Positions 9,276 through 17,012 of a stretch of 64,000 bases of DNA are shown piece by piece. Origin of the DNA: Acidobacteriota bacterium (GTDB lineage: Bacteria; Acidobacteriota; Blastocatellia; Chloracidobacteriales; Chloracidobacteriaceae); assembly GCA_016208495.1 (NCBI GenBank), contig JACQXX010000070.1:1-64000 (forward strand), in the 5' to 3' direction. The first letter of the stretch is position 1; the number at the start of each line of letters is the position of its first letter. The position numbers were made by a program, and so were the translations under genes. Below the pieces are notes generated by a model. It ran no database searches. It saw only the letters and a list, made by a program, of their open reading frames with translations, and had not been told where the DNA came from.

Positions 9276-10181
9276 ATGTTAATCCTCAAAAAGAATATCC
9301 TGTGGCTGCTGTTCTGGGTGATAGCAGCCAGTGTACCGACGCTGGCTCAGGAAACAGCCAAACCTGAGAAATCAGCCCAACCACAGGTGAAAGACGCCGC
9401 TCCAGCGGCACTTCTGCGCAAGGAATATACCCAGGAGAAACGGTTTGGGTTTTCATACGCCCGAGGCTTAAAGATATATATGCCGCCGGTGGGAAATATT
9501 TCGATTGAAGGCTGGTCAAAACGAGAGCTTACGATTCAGGCTAAAATTGTAGTTGAGGCCAAAACGGAAGCTGATTTGGAAACCCTGGCCCAAAACACCG
9601 GGTTTGCACTTTCAACTGATGCCATGACCTGGGTGCTGGCTTCAATTGGGCCACAGGCCAAAATGGATCGAAAACAAAAGAAAGAGTATGACAAACAGGT
9701 GCCTGGCCGGTTGCAAAAAATCCCCTATCGCATTGACTATGTGCTTCGAGTCCCAGATTTTACCGATCTCGAAATCGAACAGACACAGGGCGATCTTTCA
9801 ATCGGGAATGTCTACGGAGGGTTAAATTTCAATATTCATACCGGGAAAGCGACATTGTATGGCCTGGGTGGAGTTGTCCTGGGGCGGATTGCCAATGGTG
9901 AGGCCCTGGTGGTCTGTGGCGGCTCAACCTGGCGGGGAAGCGGCTTAAACCTGCAACTTGGGATTGGCAATGTCGAGCTTCGTCTTCCGACCCCCTATGC
10001 GGCTGATTTAACCCTGGCCTCAACCCAGCCATTGAAAGTTGCCTACACCCTTCCGGTTGAAGAAGGCGAGGATTTGGACGCACCCATTGGAATTGCTCTT
10101 CATAAAAAGCTCAATGGCGGCGGACCATCCATGTTGCTCAGTACCAAACTTGGGCAAATTCAACTGGTTTCGACCAACTAA
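9276..10181 (+). CDS. Secreted DUF4097-like protein, function unknown
   Basis: From ATG 9276 the protein has 301 residues and begins with a clear signal peptide (KKNILWLLFWVIAASVPTLAQ-like region, cleavage after LAQ expected). An upstream TTG at 9249 is possible but would spoil the signal peptide. The mature part is rich in repetitive beta strands with GNISIEGW, DLSIGNVYGGLNF, TGKATLYGLGG and GNVELRLP, which resembles the DUF4097 putative-adhesin beta-helix fold. It follows the VWA gene in the same direction, separated by a MITE-like element, so the two may be co-expressed. Ligand and partner unknown. Confidence 0.72.
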   Translation: MLILKKNILWLLFWVIAASVPTLAQETAKPEKSAQPQVKDAAPAALLRKEYTQEKRFGFSYARGLKIYMPPVGNISIEGWSKRELTIQAKIVVEAKTEADLETLAQNTGFALSTDAMTWVLASIGPQAKMDRKQKKEYDKQVPGRLQKIPYRIDYVLRVPDFTDLEIEQTQGDLSIGNVYGGLNFNIHTGKATLYGLGGVVLGRIANGEALVVCGGSTWRGSGLNLQLGIGNVELRLPTPYAADLTLASTQPLKVAYTLPVEEGEDLDAPIGIALHKKLNGGGPSMLLSTKLGQIQLVSTN

Positions 10182-10483
10182 AGCGAATTAGCGAACTAGC
10201 GAAGTAGTGAAATAGTTCAGTATTGATTCTGAAAAAGACCTGTTGCCCAATAACCTCAATTTCTTCAACTGTTTCGGCATTTCTTTCCTCTGTTATTCAC
10301 TGTTTTGCTATTCACTCTTTCGCTACTTCACTCTTTCGCTATTTTGTATGGCTGTCGCCTTTGCCTTGACTGAATCAGCAAAAAAAGCAATAAGGTGTGT
10401 TCTCCCCATCAGTTTTCAACTGACCTCTAACTACTGCGCTGTGTTTCCATACAACTCAAAATTTATCTGAAGAGAGGTAGACT
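10182..10483. repeat. Gene-free interval with TAGCGAAG octamers
   Basis: Starting directly after the previous stop codon, degenerate octamers of the form TAGCGAAG / GTGAAATA run from about 10182 to 10216. A second patch of CTACTTCACTC-like units lies at 10285-10350. No gene is supported. A GAAGAGAGG Shine-Dalgarno sequence at 10469-10477 belongs to the next gene. Confidence 0.65.
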
Positions 10484-11710
10484 GTGACCGAATCACAATC
10501 TCGTCAATTAAACGTCGTGTGTCTGGCAAGCTATTTTAAGGGTGCTGAATTTATCGAGGAATGCAAAAAACAAGGCTGCCGGGTTATTTTGGTGACAAAG
10601 GAAAAGTTGCTCCGCGAAGAATGGCCGCGTGAGAGCCTGGATGAAATTATTGCGGTTCCCAATGATGCCAGCCCGGAATTGTTTATTCACACTGTGAGCC
10701 AGGTTGCCCGTCGGATGAAACTGGATCGGATTGTGGCGCTTGAAGAGTTTGACGTGCTGACAGCCGCATTGATCCGCGAGCATTTGCGGATTCCAGGAAT
10801 GGGCAGCACCACCGCCCGCCATTTCCGTGACAAACTGGCAATGCGGGTGCAGGCGCGAGATGCGGGCGTACCCGTGCCGGATTTTGTTCACGTGCTCAAC
10901 TATGATGACCTGGCGGAATATATGCGGCGGGTGCCGCCTCCGTGGGTGATGAAACCCCGGTCAGATGTTTCCGCGATTGGCATCAAGAAAATGCACAACT
11001 CAGAACAGGTCTGGCGCACGATTGATATTCTGGACGCACGACCCGCCCTGACCGAACGCTCATCCTATTACCTGCTCGAAAAATATGTCGCCGGAGACGT
11101 CTATCACGTTGATTCACTGGTCGAAAACAGCCAGGTTGTGTTTGCCGGGACCAACCGCTATGGGCGTCCTCCGATGAATGTCGCGCACGACGGCGGTGTG
11201 TTTGTGACCTATACCCTGGAGCATGATTCTGATGACCGGAAAGCACTGCTTGAAGAAAACATCAATCTGATCAAAGGGTTAGGGTTGGTGCGTGGGGCAA
11301 CCCATGCCGAATTCATCAAGAGCACTGAAGACGGCAAATTTTATTTTCTGGAAATTGCGGCTCGCGTCGGTGGTGCCTACATTGCCGAAACCCTCGAAGC
11401 CGCGACTGGTGTCAACATCTGGCGCGAATGGGCGACCATCGAGTTGAATCGAGGTGAAAAACCGTACACCTTAGTCCCCGAACGCGATGAATACGCCGGG
11501 ATTGCACTATCACTTGCCAAACAGGAACATCCAGACACTTCAGCCTATACTGACCCGGAAATCATTTATCGAGTCAAGCGAAGCCACCACGTCGGTCTGA
11601 TCGTGCATTCACCCAGCTATGACCGGGTGCAGGAGTTGCTTGGCCAGTATGTCAAACGGATCGAACACGACTTTTCTGCAATCCAGCCTGTCCCTGAACG
11701 GGCTGAATGA
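10484..11710 (+). CDS. ATP-grasp carboxylate-amine ligase family protein
   Basis: A 408-residue protein starting at GTG, supported by a GAGAGG site 8 bases upstream. It has an N-terminal pre-ATP-grasp Rossmann-like part (about 10-100), then the ATP-grasp fold (about 115-330). Recognisable elements are PPWVMKPRSDVSAIGIKK (nucleotide-binding lysine strand), YLLEKYVAGDVYHVDSLV, and the metal-binding FYFLEIAARVGG. The family joins a carboxylate to an amine or other nucleophile through an acyl phosphate; the substrate here is unknown. The neighbours give no pathway. A MITE-like element begins 8 bases after the stop. Confidence 0.87.
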   Translation: MTESQSRQLNVVCLASYFKGAEFIEECKKQGCRVILVTKEKLLREEWPRESLDEIIAVPNDASPELFIHTVSQVARRMKLDRIVALEEFDVLTAALIREHLRIPGMGSTTARHFRDKLAMRVQARDAGVPVPDFVHVLNYDDLAEYMRRVPPPWVMKPRSDVSAIGIKKMHNSEQVWRTIDILDARPALTERSSYYLLEKYVAGDVYHVDSLVENSQVVFAGTNRYGRPPMNVAHDGGVFVTYTLEHDSDDRKALLEENINLIKGLGLVRGATHAEFIKSTEDGKFYFLEIAARVGGAYIAETLEAATGVNIWREWATIELNRGEKPYTLVPERDEYAGIALSLAKQEHPDTSAYTDPEIIYRVKRSHHVGLIVHSPSYDRVQELLGQYVKRIEHDFSAIQPVPERAE

Positions 11711-11717
11711 CCACGTG

Positions 11718-11814
11718 ATACCAGTTTGTAGTCAGTAGTCAGTAGTTCACTAAGTTTATTTGATTGAATTACTTGACTATTTTCTAATACGATCATTTCA
11801 TTGCAAATTGGTAT
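11718..11814. mobile_element. MITE-like element, copy 2 (complete, 97 bp)
   Basis: The best-preserved copy: ATACCAGTTTG at 11718-11728 and CAAATTGGTAT at 11804-11814 form an 11-bp terminal inverted repeat with one mismatch. Inside are three TAGTCAG-type heptamers and TTTATTTGATTGAATTACTT. The sequence ATGACCA occurs at 11707-11713 and again at 11813-11819, which may be chance rather than a target-site duplication. Confidence 0.85.
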
Positions 11815-11889
11815 GACCATCGGACAAGCTGAACTCAAAGAAAGAAGGGCGCTGCTGGTTGCCGCGCCCTTTTGCTATCCTGAAAGACT

Positions 11890-12471
11890 ATGAAATTACG
11901 AAAACAACTCACCGAAGACAAAAAGCTGCCGATCACTCCGCCGAGTGGTGTAGTTGATTATATTGCCTTAATTTGGGCGACTGGATTGTTGTCAGGGTAT
12001 GCGCCGATTGCACCAGGGACGTTCGGCTCCGCCGTAGCCGTGATTGGCTATTATGGCGCCGCAAAACTGGGCTGGTTTTCGCCTTTTAGCACGGCTTCGG
12101 TCTTGCCGTTGATGCTGGTGTGTGTGGTGGTTTCTTACACCGGGATTTGGGCCAGTAATCGAGCGGAACACTTTTTCGGATACAAAGATCCGAACGAAGT
12201 CGTGGTTGACGAAGTCGCCGGCCAGCTTATTACCTACCTTTTTCTTTCCTTGACTCCAAATTTGGCCAAAGTTGCCTGGAGTTTCGAAGCCTGGACACTG
12301 GTTGGTTTTTTCGTATTTCGCGCCCTGGATATCCTCAAGCCCTATCCAGTCAGAGACTTAGAACGACTGGAAAGTGGGCTTGGCATTATGGGCGATGACA
12401 TTCTGGCGGGGATCCAGGGTGCCGTACTGATGGCCATTGCCAGTTTTGTCGCCAGCTTGATGATTGGGTGA
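11890..12471 (+). CDS. pgpA: Phosphatidylglycerophosphatase A
   Basis: A 193-residue membrane enzyme that removes the phosphate from phosphatidylglycerophosphate to give phosphatidylglycerol. Family motifs are clear: SGYAPIAPGTFGSAVAV near the N terminus, DPNEVVVDEVAGQLIT (acidic catalytic segment) and FRALDILKPYPVRDLE followed by GIMGDDILAGI. Membrane segments are visible around 40-60, 75-95, 115-135 and 170-190. It is somewhat longer than the usual 160-175 residues because of a charged N-terminal extension. It stands alone, and its 3' end runs into a long GGTTCAG array. Confidence 0.95.
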   Translation: MKLRKQLTEDKKLPITPPSGVVDYIALIWATGLLSGYAPIAPGTFGSAVAVIGYYGAAKLGWFSPFSTASVLPLMLVCVVVSYTGIWASNRAEHFFGYKDPNEVVVDEVAGQLITYLFLSLTPNLAKVAWSFEAWTLVGFFVFRALDILKPYPVRDLERLESGLGIMGDDILAGIQGAVLMAIASFVASLMIG

Positions 12472-12477
12472 TGAAAT

Positions 12478-12558
12478 CAGGGTTCAGGGTTCAGGGTTCA
12501 GGGTTCAGGGTTCAGGGTTCAGGGTTCAGGGTTCAGGGTTCAGGGTTCAGGGTTCAGG
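12478..12558. repeat. GGTTCAG heptamer array, about 11 copies
   Basis: About eleven uninterrupted exact copies of GGTTCAG begin 6 bases after the pgpA stop codon. The same unit recurs at 31258, 54243 and, in degenerate form, near 6624, 16983 and 61245. Confidence 0.95.
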
Positions 12559-12610
12559 GTCTTCGAATTTATGTCCTTTATGTCCTTTCGTCTTTTCTGA
12601 CCCCGACTCC

Positions 12611-12678
12611 TGACAAGGTGACAAGGTGACAAGGTGACAAGGAGATCTTTTTCATCCCTCATCCTTCATCCCTCATCC
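12611..12678. repeat. TGACAAGG octamers followed by TCATCCC heptamers
   Basis: Four exact TGACAAGG octamers cover 12611-12642. After 8 unrelated bases, four TCATCCC heptamers (one with a T change) cover 12651-12678. Two different tandem families therefore sit side by side in one gap, close to the 3' end of the glycosyltransferase gene. Confidence 0.9.
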
Positions 12679-12708
12679 CTTCGAAGACCCCCTGACCTCT
12701 AAACCCCA

Positions 12709-14244
12709 CTAAATAAAATGTTTCGTCTTTGGCCAAACCTCGTGCATCGGCTTTTTCAAGCGCCGGCAAACAAAGATCGGCAGGTTGTTTTCATAGGGCA
12801 TTGCATAGTCATCAACAAACACACCTTCAATTTTAACCTCTTCAAAGGATTGTTCATGGTCTTCGGCATCCCCGCCGATGATGATCATGACCTCACCGGT
12901 TTGATTGCCGGGTCCCCAAAAGAAATAGTTGTTGTGCCCACAAATGGCTTTCGGTAACCCGTAGCGTGTGCCGAAGAAATCCACCGCTCCGGCTTCGCCA
13001 TAGTTTTGGGCATACACTCCGCATTTTTTCTGCTCTTCGGCTGGCAGTTTGTGAAATACCTCAGCCACCGTCACGACCATTTTTTCCCAGCCATGCATAT
13101 CGGCAAAAAATTGTGGCAATTTGCCCATTTTGTGATTTTCAGACTTGGTGCCGGTGATTTTGAGTGATTTGGCGTAGCTGATGAAGGTTTCTTCCGGCAG
13201 CAACGGCATGGCGAGCGGCGCAACGATGATTCCGCCCAACACCAGTACCGTGGCATATGTCGGAGGGAGAAACCGTCCCCACCGTTGACGACTCAGGATT
13301 TCAATTGAAATGCCCCCAGCCGCAAAGAGGACAGGCAGAATCGGTGCCAGATAGTAGGGCTTTGCCTTCTGAACTAAAAACAATCCCAGAATCGCCACAA
13401 ACATCCAGCCCAGGAGCCGAAATGGCTTTCCTTCACGCAAAACAAAGAAAAAGAACAAACTCCCCAGCGTCAACGGAAGCGTGAACGGATTGGCTTCCAG
13501 AGTGACCTGAATCAAAAACTCCGGTGGGGAAATCTGATAGTTTTTATAGCGCTGGGCATTGCGCATAAATTCAAGCGTTGGAAAGTCATGCGTGATTTGC
13601 CAGATGATATTTGGAAGGAATAAAAGCAAGGCAATCCCGGCACCAATCCAAATCCATTTGGAAAGAAAGTATTTTCTGGCTGGTGTCAGCAACAATCCCA
13701 CAAACACGCCAAAACACAAAAAGAGCATGGACACTTTATTTTCCAGCCCCAATCCCGCGACCAGACCAAACCAGACCCACAATTTTGGTTCATCCTGTTT
13801 GAGAATTGCCACAAGCACGAGTGCTCCGAGCAGCCAGAACAGATGATCAAAGGCATTCATTGACAGGTAGTTATGAATGTTTAAAAACACCGGCGCCCCA
13901 ATCGAAGCGATGGCTGCCAGAATTTGCGCCGCCCGATTCCCACCCAATTCCCGTGTCAGATAGCCGGTCAAAAAGGTGATTGTCGCGCCGCACAATGCCG
14001 GCAAAATCCGAATTGCCAGCAGCGACTCGCCAAACAGTGTCGTTGCCAGTTTGGCCACAACGGCCACCATCGGCGGGTGATCAACATAGCCAAAGGCGAG
14101 ATGTTCGCCGCACGCCAGGTAGTAAAACTCATCCCGAAAATAGCCATAGCCTTTGATGGCAAATAAATGAATCAGGAGTTTAACCCCTGCCAGAAGCAAC
14201 CAAAGCTTCACATCAGTCGAAAGACGCCACGAATCCCGGTTCAT
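12709..14244 (-). CDS. GT39-like membrane glycosyltransferase
   Basis: A 511-residue polytopic protein of the dolichyl-phosphate-mannose / ArnT-like class (PMT_2), which transfers a sugar from a polyprenyl-phosphate donor to an acceptor outside the inner membrane. The first loop carries GYFRDEFYYLACGEH and GYVDHPPMVA, with the acidic residues expected at the active site. About ten hydrophobic helices follow up to about residue 345, and a soluble C-terminal domain of about 150 residues (MHGWEKMV, CGVYAQNYGEAGAVDFF) closes the protein. Donor and acceptor are unknown. No neighbouring glycan genes on this strand; the sugar transferase at 4.7 kb could act in the same pathway, which is only a guess. 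Confidence 0.88.
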   Translation of the reverse strand: MNRDSWRLSTDVKLWLLLAGVKLLIHLFAIKGYGYFRDEFYYLACGEHLAFGYVDHPPMVAVVAKLATTLFGESLLAIRILPALCGATITFLTGYLTRELGGNRAAQILAAIASIGAPVFLNIHNYLSMNAFDHLFWLLGALVLVAILKQDEPKLWVWFGLVAGLGLENKVSMLFLCFGVFVGLLLTPARKYFLSKWIWIGAGIALLLFLPNIIWQITHDFPTLEFMRNAQRYKNYQISPPEFLIQVTLEANPFTLPLTLGSLFFFFVLREGKPFRLLGWMFVAILGLFLVQKAKPYYLAPILPVLFAAGGISIEILSRQRWGRFLPPTYATVLVLGGIIVAPLAMPLLPEETFISYAKSLKITGTKSENHKMGKLPQFFADMHGWEKMVVTVAEVFHKLPAEEQKKCGVYAQNYGEAGAVDFFGTRYGLPKAICGHNNYFFWGPGNQTGEVMIIIGGDAEDHEQSFEEVKIEGVFVDDYAMPYENNLPIFVCRRLKKPMHEVWPKTKHFI

Positions 14245-14382
14245 ATCGCACCTCTTGGAATTATGAGTTATGAATGATGAATTATGAGGTCTATGCCAGC
14301 TAAGTATCTTTTATCCAATGAGATAGATTTATTCTGAGGCAACTGGCGGACTTCAACTGAAGGTTGAAAAATCTGCTTTTTT

Positions 14383-14410
14383 CATAATTCATAATTCATA
14401 ATTCATAATT
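14383..14410. repeat. CATAATT heptamer array
   Basis: Four exact CATAATT heptamers. Degenerate copies (GAATTATG units) occur at 14259-14290 and at 22247-22330. It lies in the gene-free stretch 14245-14686, which is otherwise made of an octamer array and a dispersed hairpin repeat. Confidence 0.85.
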
Positions 14411-14491
14411 CCAGGCTGGTTTGACAACTTGCGGGGGACCACCGGGCTGCAATCAGGGACGTGCGGGCCTGGCCCCACAGCAGGCAAGGGC

Positions 14492-14575
14492 CAAGGTGAC
14501 AGGGTGACAAGGTGACAAGGTGACAAAATGACAAGGTGACAAGGTGACAAGGTGACAAGGTGACAAGGTGACAGG
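14492..14575. repeat. TGACAAGG octamer array, about 10 copies
   Basis: About ten tandem TGACAAGG units, a few with single changes. The same octamer is found at 12611 and at the 3' end of hemA (35765). Confidence 0.92.
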
Positions 14576-14591
14576 GCATACACTTCAAGCG

Positions 14592-14655
14592 AAGGGTTTT
14601 AGGCCCGCAGGGTCGTTGTGTAATAGCCGTGGTGCGAAGCCCACGGTCTGGAGCA
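14592..14655. repeat. Dispersed hairpin repeat (GCCGTGG family), copy 1
   Basis: Sequence reading GGCCCGCAGGGTCGTTGTG, then ATAGCCGTGG TGCGAAGC CCACGGTC, where CCGTGG and CCACGG can pair. Copies occur at 25672 (same orientation) and at 35938 (opposite orientation). Confidence 0.8.
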
Positions 14656-14686
14656 GACAAAATGACGATGTTTCATTCTCAATTCT

Positions 14687-15475
14687 TCATTCTTCATTCT
14701 TCATTCTGTTTCGGTTGAGCAATTCGGCTGCCCGGCCAACGTAGCGCCGGGTCCACATCAATTCGGTACCGTCGGTGAGGATGATGCGATATTCGCCGTG
14801 AAACCAGGGCTGGAGTTCACGGATACAGTCCAGGTTGACGATGCTTGAGCGATTGACCTGGACAAATTTTTGCGGGTTGAGCTTGAGGGCAAAATTTTCG
14901 AGCGTGCTGCGCAGGGTGTAGGTTTCAGTTTGGGTATGCAGATTGACGTAGTTTTTGGCGGCTTCCACCCAATGAATTTTTTCAACCGCCAGAAAAAAAG
15001 CCCGTTCGTCGAGTTCAATCAGGATGCGATCTGGAAAGGTGGGCGAGGCTGGCTGCAATTGCGCCAGCAGCGATTGCAGATTGTGGCTCAAATCGCGGTT
15101 GGTGCGGAGCTTGACCTGTTCTTTGGCCCGCGTAAGCGCCTGCCGGAACCGATCTGGGTCAAAGGGTTTGAGCAGGTAGTCCACGGCCTGGACTTCAAAC
15201 GCCTGGAGCGCGTGTTGATCAAACGCAGTGATAAACACCACCACCGGGTTTGGTTCTCCGGCAATGGCTTTGGCCAGTTCAAGTCCATTCATTCCTGGCA
15301 TTTGAATATCCAAAAAGACCAGCCCCGGCTTGAGACTTCGAATCTGTGCCAGCGCTTCCGAACCGGTGGACGCTTCGCCGACCACTTCAATTTCCGGGTC
15401 GGTTTCGAGCAGCCGACGGATTTTGCGACGGGCTGGACCTTCGTCATCCACAATCAGCGTTCGAATCAGCGTCAT
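14687..15475 (-). CDS. LytTR-family response regulator
   Basis: A 262-residue transcription regulator. The receiver domain (about 3-120) has the acidic pair DDE, the phospho-acceptor in LVFLDIQMPG (Asp near 56) and the lysine in YLLKPFD. The LytTR DNA-binding domain (about 155-258) carries EKIHWVEAAKNYVNLHT and VQVNRSSIVNL. Its start overlaps the 3' end of the kinase gene by 4 bases (ATGA), so the two form a translationally coupled pair, and the kinase is the expected phosphodonor. The last residues, MKNEE and the TGA stop, lie in a CTTCATT heptamer array at 14684-14707. Confidence 0.95.
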   Translation of the reverse strand: MTLIRTLIVDDEGPARRKIRRLLETDPEIEVVGEASTGSEALAQIRSLKPGLVFLDIQMPGMNGLELAKAIAGEPNPVVVFITAFDQHALQAFEVQAVDYLLKPFDPDRFRQALTRAKEQVKLRTNRDLSHNLQSLLAQLQPASPTFPDRILIELDERAFFLAVEKIHWVEAAKNYVNLHTQTETYTLRSTLENFALKLNPQKFVQVNRSSIVNLDCIRELQPWFHGEYRIILTDGTELMWTRRYVGRAAELLNRNRMKNEE

Positions 15476-16602
15476 GCCGGTACTTTCTCCTGGAGCGAAG
15501 TTTGAAACGGCAGAGTCAGATGAACGGTCAGCCCGGCGTGGACGCCATTGTGAACCGCCAGTGTATGATGTTCGGGATACATCACTTGCAGGCGTTCGCG
15601 CAGATTTGCCAGCCCAACTTTGGTTGATTCTGACGGGGATCCATTTCCATTCAAACCTGGCCCCTGGTCGCTGACTTCAAGTTCGAGATGCAACCCGTTG
15701 ATTTTGGCCGAAACATCAATCCGAATCTTGCCTGTTGTCTGGTCAACGCCGTGTTTGAGCGCATTTTCAACCAGTGGCTGCAGGACCAGCCGGGGAACGA
15801 GTGCTGGTCGGGCTTCGGCTTCGATTTCCAGCCTGACGGCGAGCTGTTCTTCAAACCGGGCCTGCATAATTTCAAGGTAAAGGTTCAGGAACTCAATTTC
15901 GTCTCCGAGCGGAATTTGCTGGGTGCTGGCGGTTTTGAGCGTGGCTCGGAGAAAATCACTCAGCCGGGCAATCATCCGGTCAGCTTTTTCAACGTCTTCA
16001 TACAGCACTGCCGAGATGGTGTTGAGGGTGTTAAATAGAAAATGGGGTTGAAGTTGCAGTTGCAGTGCCTGAAGTCGGGATTGAGCGAGTTGTGATTCAA
16101 GTCGCGAGGCTCGCAGTTCCTGGTCACGCAATTCCTGATAGCGATCAAAGAGGTGGATAAACCCAACCACGGCTGAATACCAGAGCAACTGGTTGGGAAA
16201 TTCCATCGGGTAGCGCAACGGCATATACCCATAGTCATAGACCCCGAGTCCACACAGGGAAAAAATGGCCTGCCGGGTCACTGCCATCAACGATGTATGC
16301 AGAAACGATTGAAGCACCACCGTACCGAGGTGGGCCGCCAGTGATTTGAGCAGATGCGGGCGATAGAGTCGAAACCGGCGGGCTGACCAAAACACCAGCG
16401 GCACCAGCAGCATGGCTGTATAAGCACCAGTCATTTCTTCAATCAGTCGAGTTAGAAATGTACCGGACTTAAACCGTGTCAAATCATCCAGATAACGGTA
16501 GGAAAACAACAACAGCCCATTGAGGGTAAAGAAGCCAAACACCATCAACCAGACAAATTTCTGGTTGCGCTTCTGGTCTGACTGGCTTATATCATTTGCC
16601 AT
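15472..16602 (-). CDS. LytS-type sensor histidine kinase
   Basis: A 376-residue membrane kinase. ATG 16602 is preferred because AGAGAG lies 8 bases upstream; a longer reading frame reaches 16680. Four hydrophobic helices (about 18-125) precede a short coiled coil and the His_kinase domain with LQPHFLFNTLNTIS (phospho-acceptor His). The ATPase domain follows with LQPLVENALKHGV (N box), SDQGPGL (G1) and GLANLRERL. This is the usual partner of LytTR regulators, and the overlapping gene encodes one. The signal is unknown. Confidence 0.93.
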   Translation of the reverse strand: MANDISQSDQKRNQKFVWLMVFGFFTLNGLLLFSYRYLDDLTRFKSGTFLTRLIEEMTGAYTAMLLVPLVFWSARRFRLYRPHLLKSLAAHLGTVVLQSFLHTSLMAVTRQAIFSLCGLGVYDYGYMPLRYPMEFPNQLLWYSAVVGFIHLFDRYQELRDQELRASRLESQLAQSRLQALQLQLQPHFLFNTLNTISAVLYEDVEKADRMIARLSDFLRATLKTASTQQIPLGDEIEFLNLYLEIMQARFEEQLAVRLEIEAEARPALVPRLVLQPLVENALKHGVDQTTGKIRIDVSAKINGLHLELEVSDQGPGLNGNGSPSESTKVGLANLRERLQVMYPEHHTLAVHNGVHAGLTVHLTLPFQTSLQEKVPA

Positions 16603-16798
16603 ACCGGTGCTCTCTTTCTTTTCCACTTTCCCAAAATAAAAAGGTTGACAAAATAAAATTACGGAGTAATTTATTGCCATTGGCCCAACCTTACGGGTTA
16701 AAGGTTGGCGATTGCTCGAAGGAAGGGTGGAGGATTGGTGAATTCAGGGGTAAAAGGAGTTTATCAACCTTTTTCCCTTCCGAGCAAACTCACAAATG

Positions 16799-16870
16799 AT
16801 ACCAGTCAGTAGTCAGTAGTCAGTAGTCAATAGTCAGTGGTTCATTAAGTTCATTTGATTGAATTATCAT
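16799..16870. mobile_element. MITE-like element, copy 3 (truncated)
   Basis: Begins ATACCAGTCAGTAGTCAG with four to five heptamers, then TTCATTAAGTTCATTTGATT as in the complete copies. The right half is missing and is replaced by a different repeat (16900-16946). It lies in the gene-free stretch 16603-17012 between the divergent kinase and WGR genes. Confidence 0.7.
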
Positions 16871-16899
16871 AAGTTTCATGAGATTGATTTTGGTAAGTA

Positions 16900-16946
16900 T
16901 TTGATTTTTTGTGTTTTTCGTGTTTTTCGTGGTTAAAAATGCCTTG
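16900..16946. repeat. CCACGAAAA 9-mer repeat (reverse orientation)
   Basis: Reads TTTGATTTTTTGTG, TTTTTCGTG, TTTTTCGTG, GTTAAAAA. The reverse complement matches the repeats at 61933 (including the flanking ATCAAACACTTAC part) and at 47256, so it is a dispersed family. Downstream, a degenerate CCCTGAA stretch (16983-17010) ends next to the ATG at 17013. Confidence 0.75.
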
Positions 16947-17012
16947 GGATTTTCAGTTGGATATTTACAAACACCCAACTCAAACCCTGACCCCTAATCC
17001 CTGAACCCCGAT

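Noticed and set aside
11707-11819. ATGACCA on both sides of the MITE-like copy 2 as a target-site duplication
   Set aside because: The left copy is 4 bases away from the element end, the right copy overlaps its last bases, and the other copies show no such pair.
14389-14660. Minus-strand ORFs rich in LVTLSPCH
   Set aside because: They are translations of the TGACAAGG array and have no coding support.
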